From Vermiculatibacterium agrestimuris (GTDB lineage Bacteria > Bacillota > Clostridia > Oscillospirales > Oscillospiraceae), in contig NZ_CALPCU010000050.1 in NCBI RefSeq assembly GCF_943193085.1, positions 1 through 5,140 of the forward strand: a DNA stretch of 5,140 nt. The letters run 5' to 3'. A program made the position numbers and the translations under genes. The notes beneath the pieces were generated by a model. That model had not been told where the DNA came from. It did not search any database and was given only the letters and a program-made list of their open reading frames with translations. Within the stretch, counting starts at the first letter, position 1; each line of letters begins with the position of its first letter. Shown here in pieces: positions 1 through 4,350 of this stretch.

Positions 1-70
1 GGCAAACAGGAAACCCCAGCACAGCAGCATGATGGTGCCGATGATGATGGCGGCGGCCCTTGCTATGTAA
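1..70. other. Edge fragment of an open reading frame, strand undecided
   Basis: Both strands are open here with GC-rich third positions. On the minus strand one frame (bases 87 to 1) reads AAAIIIGTIMLLCWGFLFA, which looks like a membrane helix written with ATC, GCC and CTG codons. That frame has no ATG, GTG or TTG start except ATG at 30-28, which has no ribosome binding site. On the plus strand, bases 2-70 read as a C-terminal tail ending in TAA at 68-70, one base before the stop of the minus-strand neighbour. Its methionine-rich end (MMVPMMMAAALAM) is what the antisense of an isoleucine-rich helix would give. I lean slightly to a minus-strand membrane protein, but the missing start leaves this open. 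Confidence 0.3.
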
Positions 71-343
71 TTACAGCCAGTCGTCGATCACGTCCCGCAG
101 GTGGATGGGGCTGACCTGGTTGCGGACGAGGAGATCCATGAGCTCGTCGATGCGGGAAGTGCTGATGGTGACGTTGGCGATCTGGGAACACTCGCCGCTG
201 GATCGGGATGTGACGCGTACACCGTAGCTCTCGCAGAGAAAGCTGCCCACCGCCACCTCGTCTACGAGGATGGAGTAGTCGTAAGGGCCGATATCGGTCA
301 GGTCTGGGTACAGCGAGTATACATCCAATTTCAATTCCCTCAT
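71..343 (-). CDS. DUF6514-like small protein of unknown function
   Basis: This is a 90-residue protein with no signal peptide or membrane segment. It begins MRELKLDVYSLYPDL, has a central GSFLCESYGVRVTS segment (about 33-46) and ends PIHLRDVIDDWL (79-90). The pattern of a short beta-rich body, a YGV/I core and a terminal L-x-DVI-[DE]-D-[WF]-L tail matches my memory of the Clostridia family DUF6514, whose function is unknown. The frame extends 13 codons further upstream, but I chose the ATG at 343 because AGGAG lies 8 bases before it (about 352-356 on the minus strand). The gene has its own promoter at 381-409. It ends in TAA, with no terminator hairpin between it and the window edge. The coding call is solid; the family name is from pattern recognition. 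Confidence 0.8.
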   Translation of the reverse strand: MRELKLDVYSLYPDLTDIGPYDYSILVDEVAVGSFLCESYGVRVTSRSSGECSQIANVTISTSRIDELMDLLVRNQVSPIHLRDVIDDWL

Positions 344-380
344 TTTGTGGTCTCCTCTCACTCTCACTTGTGATAAACAC

Positions 381-409
381 ATTATATTGTGTTTGGAAGA
401 AATTGTATA
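381..409 (-). promoter_or_regulatory. Sigma-A-like promoter of the DUF6514-like gene
   Basis: On the minus strand there is a -35 box TATACA (409-404), a 17-bp spacer and a perfect -10 box TATAAT (386-381). Transcription would start near 374, giving a leader of about 30 bases before the ATG at 343. The surrounding DNA is clearly more AT-rich than the flanking genes, as expected of a promoter region. Confidence 0.55.
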
Positions 410-531
410 GGAAAATGCTTCGACAGGAACCGACGCGGGAAACTGGTTATGTCGCCCGTCTTGTTTTATCGGTCAACCGAAAATGGAAAAGAGGTCGAAT
501 TGGGAGGAGGATTGTTGGAAAATTCTTGTCC

Positions 532-560
532 TTGCGGCGAAAAGGAGGGTTTGTTAAACT
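532..560 (+). promoter_or_regulatory. Possible weak promoter for the small membrane protein
   Basis: TTGCGG (532-537), a 17-bp spacer and TAAACT (555-560) form a sigma-A-like pair about 45 bases ahead of the ATG at 605. Both boxes deviate from consensus. It lies in the 344-604 spacer, which otherwise holds the minus-strand promoter at 381-409, a short palindrome TCGGTCAACCGA at 469-480, and nothing else I can identify. Confidence 0.25.
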
Positions 561-604
561 ATCATCATACAAAACGGACGGGAAATGGAGGGAAAAGGAA
601 GAAA

Positions 605-844
605 ATGGGTACTTATCAAAGCTTGTCCCGGTTTATCCTCACCCGGGGCCTCGTCCTCTGTGCGCTGCTGCTGGCGGGGACGGCGGCCCTCCTGCTCCGG
701 GCGGGGCAGGGCGGCGCGGGAAGCCTGCGGCTCTATGACTGCGCGGAGGTGTTCCAGTTCGCCGCCACAGTGAGCTTTGGCTGCGCCACGGTGGGCAGCC
801 TGCTGATGGAGGATCTGCTGCGCTATTACGGTGAAAAGGACTGA
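605..844 (+). CDS. Small hypothetical protein with two membrane helices
   Basis: This is a 79-residue protein I do not recognise. A short N-terminal stretch (MGTYQSLSRFILTRG) leads into a Leu/Ala-rich helix (about 15-32). A Gly-rich, weakly polar loop (33-48) follows, then a second, more polar hydrophobic segment (about 49-68) and the charged tail YYGEKD. It is probably an inner-membrane protein with both ends on the same side. I chose the ATG at 605 because AAGGA sits 5 bases before it and GC-rich codon use begins just after it. The frame is open further upstream, and a TTG at 515 preceded by AGGAGG could add 30 basic residues including CPCGEKEG. The AT-rich codons of that stretch make it less likely. 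The stop is 2 bases before a terminator hairpin. Confidence 0.6.
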   Translation: MGTYQSLSRFILTRGLVLCALLLAGTAALLLRAGQGGAGSLRLYDCAEVFQFAATVSFGCATVGSLLMEDLLRYYGEKD

Positions 845-846
845 AA

Positions 847-879
847 AAAGCCCCGTCTCTCAAAGAGAGACGGGGCTTT
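847..879 (-). terminator. Strong intrinsic terminator shared by two convergent genes
   Basis: AAAGCCCCGTCTCTC (847-861), a 3-base AAA loop (862-864) and GAGAGACGGGGCTTT (865-879) form a perfect 15-bp stem. Read on the minus strand it ends in a run of six T (849-844), so it is best as the terminator of ansA, whose stop is about 10 bases upstream. On the plus strand the T run is only three bases, so it would serve the small membrane protein more weakly. Confidence 0.9.
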
Positions 880-889
880 CGACTGCATG

Positions 890-1921
890 TCATTGCACGG
901 GGACAGGCGCTTGGGCGGCATTCTGAGGAAGGGCCAGGATGTCATTGGCCACAGGGGTGTAGAACAGTTTGGCGCACCGGTCGGGCTCCCGGGTCAGGGA
1001 GAGGCACCACATGAGCTTGGCCACCACCGCCTCGGTGGTCATGTCATAGGCCTCCAGGACACCCAGGTCGCTTTTCAGCCGGTGCCCCACGTTATATACC
1101 GACAGGTCGCTGCCCTCGTTCTGTACCTGGGTGGTCAGCGCCACCAGCTTGCCCTGGGCCAGGGCGGTGCGGATATGGACGTAAAATTCCCCCTGGTCGC
1201 CGGCGGGGATGCCGCCCACCCCGAAACTTTCGATGATGACGGCGTCGTTTTCCTGCAGGAGGAAGGCCAGCTGGGTAGGGGAGGAGCCGGGGATCAGCTT
1301 CATCAGGGCCACCCGCTCATCAAGGGCGCCGTAGAACCTGGGCCCGCCGGGGGCGGTGGAGGTCAGGTAGGGGATGAGCTGCCCGTCCTGGATGACGGCC
1401 AGGACGGGATAATTGATGCTGGAGAAGGCCCCATAGCTTTTGGAGTAGGTCTTTCTGGCCCTGGTGCCCAGGATCACCGCCCCGCCGAAGACCACCATGA
1501 CGCCGCTGAGACGACCGTCGCAGGCCACGGTGAAGGCGTCCAGAAGGTTGGTTTTGGAGTCGGTGATGTCGGCGTGGATGGGCTTCTGGCTGCCGGTGAG
1601 GACGATGGGCTTGGGGCTTTCCTGGATGAGGTAGCTCAGGGCGGCGGCGGTGTAGGCCATGGTGTCGGTGCCGTGGCAGATGACAAAGCCGTCGTAGCGG
1701 CCGTAGTCCTCCCGGATGGCCGCCGTGATGCGCAGCCAGTGGGCGGGGGTCATGTTGGTGGAGTCGATGTTGCAGATCTGCCGGCAGTCGACCTGGCAGA
1801 GCTTCCGAACGGCGGGGATATAGTTCAAAAAGTCCTCCCCGGTCAGACCGGGGGCCAGACCTGCCTCGGTCATTTCGGAGGCGATGGTGCCGCCGGTGGT
1901 GAGCATAAGGATACGCTTCAT
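890..1921 (-). CDS. ansA: Type I (cytoplasmic) L-asparaginase
   Basis: This enzyme hydrolyses L-asparagine to aspartate and ammonia in the cytoplasm. It has 343 residues, usual for the family, and no signal peptide, which supports type I rather than the secreted type II. The first active-site signature TTGGTIAS is at 8-15 (nucleophile Thr12). The second, CHGTDTMAYTA, is at 82-92 (Thr85, Asp86). Substrate-binding DSTNM begins near 53, LTGSQ is at 108-112, and the catalytic lysine is probably Lys157 in GTRARKTYS. The C-terminal domain carries TTQVQNEGSD (263-272) in the substrate-adjacent loop. The start at 1921 was chosen because AAGGAG lies 8 bases before it and the protein then begins MKRILMLTTGGT, as family members do; the open frame runs 16 codons further without support. 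It is transcribed alone, with a strong terminator at 847-879. I found no clear promoter in the 89-bp upstream gap. Confidence 0.95.
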   Translation of the reverse strand: MKRILMLTTGGTIASEMTEAGLAPGLTGEDFLNYIPAVRKLCQVDCRQICNIDSTNMTPAHWLRITAAIREDYGRYDGFVICHGTDTMAYTAAALSYLIQESPKPIVLTGSQKPIHADITDSKTNLLDAFTVACDGRLSGVMVVFGGAVILGTRARKTYSKSYGAFSSINYPVLAVIQDGQLIPYLTSTAPGGPRFYGALDERVALMKLIPGSSPTQLAFLLQENDAVIIESFGVGGIPAGDQGEFYVHIRTALAQGKLVALTTQVQNEGSDLSVYNVGHRLKSDLGVLEAYDMTTEAVVAKLMWCLSLTREPDRCAKLFYTPVANDILALPQNAAQAPVPVQ

Positions 1922-1995
1922 AGAGACTGCTCCTTGAAAAATGTGGTTGGATGTACGAAAACATGCCACCCGAAGGGGTGAAAAAAGAGAGAGGG

Positions 1996-2003
1996 AAAGG
2001 GGG
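1996..2003 (+). promoter_or_regulatory. Ribosome binding site deciding a TTG start
   Basis: AAAGGGGG lies 7 bases before the TTG at 2011. It is one mismatch from AAAGGAGG and has ideal spacing. It supports TTG 2011 over the in-frame ATG at 1951, whose extra 20 residues (rich in Lys, Gly and Pro) are not typical of this family. Confidence 0.6.
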
Positions 2004-2010
2004 TAGCGAT

Positions 2011-2298
2011 TTGCTTACCATTATTGAAGTGAAAGCCCGTGAAGACGGCGGCCATGGGATCCAGAGCCAGAGCCACCGGGAAAAATGCTGGCTGGAGGGC
2101 TGGGTGGCGGTGCCGGAGGAGTTGACTGCGGCGGTCTGGGCCTGCGGCGGATACTGCGACCTGGAGCTTTCCGACCGGGGCGAGCTGACCGGCGTCACGC
2201 CCAAGCAAAGGCCCCAGGCGGAGGAGCCGCCCTCTGAGAGTGAACAGCTCCGGGCGGATTTGGACTATCTTGCGGCTGTTGCGGGGGTGAGTTTATGA
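2011..2298 (+). CDS. Phage-tail-associated small protein (prophage-type)
   Basis: This is a 95-residue soluble protein, starting at TTG. The N-terminal half, with AREDGGHGIQSQSHR at 9-23 and CWLEGWVAVPEEL at 26-38, then AVWACGGYCDLEL (41-53) and GELTGVTPKQRPQ (57-69), matches a type I know from Firmicute prophages. There it sits just after tail-fibre or tail-assembly genes and just before XkdX and the holin. A Pro/Glu-rich linker (70-79) leads to a C-terminal helix LRADLDYLAAVAGVSL (80-95), also typical of that group. Its molecular role is unknown. Its stop overlaps the next start (ATGA at 2295-2298), so the two are translationally coupled, and the next product is XkdX-like, which supports the assignment. 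No other phage gene is visible, so this is a remnant or a domesticated piece. The name rests on recalled sequence pattern, not a search. Confidence 0.7.
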   Translation: MLTIIEVKAREDGGHGIQSQSHREKCWLEGWVAVPEELTAAVWACGGYCDLELSDRGELTGVTPKQRPQAEEPPSESEQLRADLDYLAAVAGVSL

Positions 2299-2420
2299 GT
2301 GTTTTGGAGCTGGCGAGGAAGTACTATCCCCGGCTGTGGGATGAAAAGCGGATCCGGACTCTGGGCGCCGCCGGGCGGCTGACCGGGGAAGAGGTCAGGC
2401 AGGTGCTTCAGGGCAAATAG
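2295..2420 (+). CDS. XkdX-like phage protein
   Basis: This is a 41-residue protein too short for ordinary gene finding. It reads MSVLELARKYYPRLWDEKRI (1-20), then RTLGAAGRLTGEEVRQVLQGK (21-41). It fits the XkdX pattern: an aromatic K-x-Y-Y N-terminus, W-[DST]-x-x-[KR]-[IV], a short turn ending in Gly, then LT-x-EE and a final (I/V)-x-x-G. XkdX genes lie at the end of phage tail operons in Bacillus PBSX and many Firmicute prophages; their function is not established. The ATG overlaps the stop of the upstream phage-type gene, with GGGGGTGAG just before it. The 3' end overlaps the convergent dehydratase by 13 bp (2408-2420). No terminator follows on the plus strand until 4215. Confidence 0.65.
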   Translation: MSVLELARKYYPRLWDEKRIRTLGAAGRLTGEEVRQVLQGK

Positions 2421-4126
2421 GCCCCCTCCATGGGGGAGGCGGCGGAGCGGGTGAAGCGGCCCAGCACGCCGGAGGTATATTTGGGGGCACGGGACGTCCA
2501 CAGGGCTTTCCGTGCCCCTAAAATTTTGTCCATTTCCGTCCCGCTCTTCCGCTGGCCCTTTACCCCCACGATGGCCAGCCTCCGGCCGGGGATGTCCAGC
2601 TCGATGAGGTCGCCCTCCTCCACCAGGGCGATGGGGCCGCCCTCGGCGGCCTCGGGGGAGACATGGCCGATGACGGGGCCCCGGGAGGCCCCGGAGAAGC
2701 GGCCGTCGGTGATGAGGGCGATGGAGGCGGACAGCTCCGGGTCGGAGGAGATGGCCTCCCCGGTGTAGAACATCTCGGGCATGCCGCTGCCCTTGGGGCC
2801 CTCGTAGCGGATGAACACCGCGTCCCCGGGGCGGATGCGCTTATGGAGGATGGCGTCGATGGCCTCCTCCTCGCTGTCGAAGGGCCGGGCGTTGAGGGTG
2901 GCCTTGAACATCTCCCGGGGCACGGCGGTGTGCTTCACCTCCGCCCCGCCGGGGGCCAGGTTGCCCCGGAGGATGGCGATGGCGCCGTCGGCGCCGATGG
3001 GGTGGTCGTAGGGCCGCAGGATATCCTCCCGCGCTCGGCCCACCTCCGCCAGAAGGGCCCCGCACCGGTCATACCAGCCGCCGCGCTTGAGCTCGTCCAG
3101 GTTCTCGCCCAGGGTCTTGCCGGTGACGGTGAGGGCGTCCAGGTGGAGGATGGGCCGCAGCTCCTCCATGACGGCGGGGACGCCGCCCACCCGGTAGAGA
3201 TAGGCCGCGGGCCACCTGCCTGCTGGTCGGATATCCGCCAGGTAGTGGGCCCCCCGGTGGAGCCGGTCAAACATGTCGGCGTCCAGATGGAGCCCAAATT
3301 CATGGGCCACGGCGGGCAGATGGAGCAGGGCGTTGGAGGAGCCGGAGATGGCGGCGTGGATCATAAGGGCGTTCTCGAAGGACTTCATGGTGGCCAGCTT
3401 CCGGGCCGTAAGCCCCGCTTGGGCCAGAGCCAGAGCGGCCTGTCCCGCCCGGCGGGCGGTCTCCTTCAGCTCCTCCCCCGTGGCGGGGAGGAGGGCGGAG
3501 CCGGGAAGGGCCAGGCCCAGCGCCTCGGCCATGACCTGCATGGTGCAGGCGGTGCCCATGAAGGAACAGGCGCCGCAGGAGGGGCAGGCGTGCTCCTGAT
3601 ACCACTGGAACTGCTCCCCGCTGATCTCTCCCCGCTGGAACATGGCGGAGTAGGTGCCGATCTGCTCCAGGGTGAGGCAGTCGGGGCCGGGGGCCATGAC
3701 CCCGCCGGGGACAAAGACGGCGGGGATGTCCAGCCGGCCCATGGCCATGAGCTGGGCGGGAACGGATTTGTCGCAGCTTGCCAGAAACACCGCTGCGTCA
3801 AAGGGGGTGGCGGAGGCGTGGATCTCGATGAGGTCGCAGATGGTGGAGCGGGAGGCCAGGGAGAAGTTGATCCCGTCGTGGCCCTGGGCCATGCCGTCGC
3901 AGATGTCGGTGGCGAAGTACCGGGCAGCCCGTCCCCCGGCCCGGGCCACGCCGTCGGCCGCGGCGTTGGCCAGCTCCAGCAAGTGGGCGGAGCCGGGGTG
4001 GCTGTCACCGAAGGTGCTCTCCACCATGACCTGAGGTTTGGAAAGGTCTTCTCTTGTCCATCCCATGCCCACCCGAAGGGGGTCGATCTCCGGGGAGAGG
4101 GTGCGCAGGTTCTGACTGGTCAGCAT
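2408..4126 (-). CDS. IlvD/Edd-family dehydratase (dihydroxy-acid or sugar-acid dehydratase)
   Basis: This is a 572-residue cytoplasmic iron-sulfur dehydratase, full length for the family. Conserved elements are TDICDGMAQGHDGINFSLAS (73-92), ASCDKSVPAQLMAMGRLDIP (116-135) with ligand Cys118 and the probable carbamylated Lys120, and VPGGVMAPG (139-147). SCGACSFMGTACTMQVMAEA (183-202) contains ligand Cys187 with Cys181 and Cys184 nearby. SGSSNALLHLP (261-271), TGKTLGENLDEL (335-346), GSGMPEM (446-452) and LITDGRFSGASRGPVIGHVS (471-490), with probable catalytic Ser478, complete the set. Classical dihydroxy-acid dehydratase has a PCN cysteine near residue 50; here the aligned stretch is STFGDSHPGSAHL (37-49) with no cysteine. 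The GMGW-x-x-x-[ED]-L start and other segments recall E. coli YjhG. It may therefore be a sugar-acid dehydratase, although automated annotation would probably say ilvD. The start has AAGGAAGG about 6 bases upstream. It is monocistronic with its own promoter at 4165-4193, and no neighbouring branched-chain or sugar gene settles the substrate. Confidence 0.9.
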   Translation of the reverse strand: MLTSQNLRTLSPEIDPLRVGMGWTREDLSKPQVMVESTFGDSHPGSAHLLELANAAADGVARAGGRAARYFATDICDGMAQGHDGINFSLASRSTICDLIEIHASATPFDAAVFLASCDKSVPAQLMAMGRLDIPAVFVPGGVMAPGPDCLTLEQIGTYSAMFQRGEISGEQFQWYQEHACPSCGACSFMGTACTMQVMAEALGLALPGSALLPATGEELKETARRAGQAALALAQAGLTARKLATMKSFENALMIHAAISGSSNALLHLPAVAHEFGLHLDADMFDRLHRGAHYLADIRPAGRWPAAYLYRVGGVPAVMEELRPILHLDALTVTGKTLGENLDELKRGGWYDRCGALLAEVGRAREDILRPYDHPIGADGAIAILRGNLAPGGAEVKHTAVPREMFKATLNARPFDSEEEAIDAILHKRIRPGDAVFIRYEGPKGSGMPEMFYTGEAISSDPELSASIALITDGRFSGASRGPVIGHVSPEAAEGGPIALVEEGDLIELDIPGRRLAIVGVKGQRKSGTEMDKILGARKALWTSRAPKYTSGVLGRFTRSAASPMEGAYLP

Positions 4127-4164
4127 CAGAAACCTTCCTTTCTCGGTGGCGTCTTATTACTCTC

Positions 4165-4193
4165 AGAATACCGAAAAGCGCTGAAAAAGTCAA
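4165..4193 (-). promoter_or_regulatory. Sigma-A-like promoter of the dehydratase gene
   Basis: On the minus strand there is TTGACT (4193-4188), an exact 17-bp spacer and TATTCT (4170-4165). Transcription would start near 4158, leaving a leader of about 32 bases. That is too short for a T-box, riboswitch or attenuator, so any control is likely by a protein at the DNA. One arm of an inverted repeat (4174-4183) fills part of the spacer. Confidence 0.65.
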
Positions 4194-4210
4194 CGGAAAA
4201 CAGCGCTTTT
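4174..4210. repeat. Inverted repeat around the dehydratase -35 box
   Basis: AAAAGCGCTG (4174-4183) and CAGCGCTTTT (4201-4210) are perfect 10-bp inverted arms separated by 17 bases. Each arm contains the palindrome AGCGCT, so they are also two similar sites 25 bp apart. The arms bracket the -35 element of the minus-strand promoter, which fits a repressor operator. The same arms, with A and T runs outside, could instead form a bidirectional terminator hairpin in RNA. Confidence 0.5.
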
Positions 4211-4214
4211 TCCC

Positions 4215-4250
4215 GCCCGGACTCTCTTGAGAGAGGCCGGGCACTTTTTT
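4215..4250 (+). terminator. Terminator-like hairpin upstream of the SEL1 gene promoter
   Basis: GCCCGG (4215-4220) pairs with CCGGGC (4237-4242), and CTCTC (4222-4226) pairs with GAGAG (4231-4235). One A-G mismatch and a TTGA loop complete the hairpin. It is followed by ACTTTTTT (4243-4250), so the shape is a plus-strand intrinsic terminator. No plus-strand gene lies directly upstream. It may stop transcripts that run antisense through the dehydratase from the tail cassette at 2011-2420, or insulate the SEL1 gene. Confidence 0.7.
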
Positions 4251-4262
4251 GCCCTTTTCCTC

Positions 4263-4291
4263 TTGTGCCGCCGGGAGACGAAGTGTATAAT
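4263..4291 (+). promoter_or_regulatory. Sigma-A-like promoter of the zinc-ribbon SEL1 gene
   Basis: TTGTGC (4263-4268), an exact 17-bp spacer and a perfect TATAAT (4286-4291) precede the gene. The start of transcription would be near 4298, about 53 bases before the TTG start. The promoter lies back to back with that of the dehydratase, and the terminator-like hairpin is between them. Confidence 0.65.
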
Positions 4292-4304
4292 AAACCTTAA
4301 TACG

Positions 4305-4322
4305 GCCCCCGGAGCGGGGGGC
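4305..4322 (+). other. GC-rich hairpin at the 5' end of the SEL1 gene leader
   Basis: GCCCCC (4305-4310) pairs with GGGGGC (4317-4322) to make a 6-bp all-GC stem within the first 25 bases of the predicted mRNA. No T run follows, so it is not a terminator. A purine-rich single-stranded stretch (AAAAACGAAAAC) and the ribosome binding site come next. It may protect the 5' end of the transcript; no known riboswitch is recognised. Confidence 0.4.
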
Positions 4323-4336
4323 GGAAAAACGAAAAC

Positions 4337-4343
4337 AGGAGGG
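4337..4343 (+). promoter_or_regulatory. Strong ribosome binding site deciding a TTG start
   Basis: AGGAGGG lies 7 bases before TTG 4351. The frame opened by that TTG has no stop to the window edge and gives an uninterrupted zinc ribbon plus SEL1 repeats, so the start is well supported. The first in-frame ATG is codon 45, which would remove the zinc ribbon. Confidence 0.8.
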
Positions 4344-4350
4344 CTCCGAT

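Noticed and set aside
389..604. Upstream extension of the small membrane protein frame, including a CPCGEKEG segment after a TTG start
   Set aside because: The codons are AT-rich unlike the rest of the gene, and the ATG at 605 has a better placed ribosome binding site. It is kept only as an alternative start.
1967..1980. Small hairpin CACCC-GAAG-GGGTG between ansA and the tail cassette, next to a run of A
   Set aside because: The stem has only 5 bp. The T run seen on the minus strand comes before the stem rather than after it, so it does not work as a terminator for either gene.
887..1981. Long plus-strand open frame of 364 codons opposite ansA
   Set aside because: It is Gly/Val/Asp-rich low-complexity translation, a shadow produced by GC-rich codons of the real gene on the other strand.
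4127..4160. T-box or other amino-acid riboswitch ahead of the dehydratase gene
   Set aside because: The predicted leader is only about 32 bases, with no T-box sequence or attenuator.
2663..4300. Long plus-strand open frame of 545 codons opposite the dehydratase
   Set aside because: It is compositionally biased (Gly, His, Gln) and antisense to an enzyme with all family motifs. It also runs through the dehydratase promoter and the terminator hairpin.
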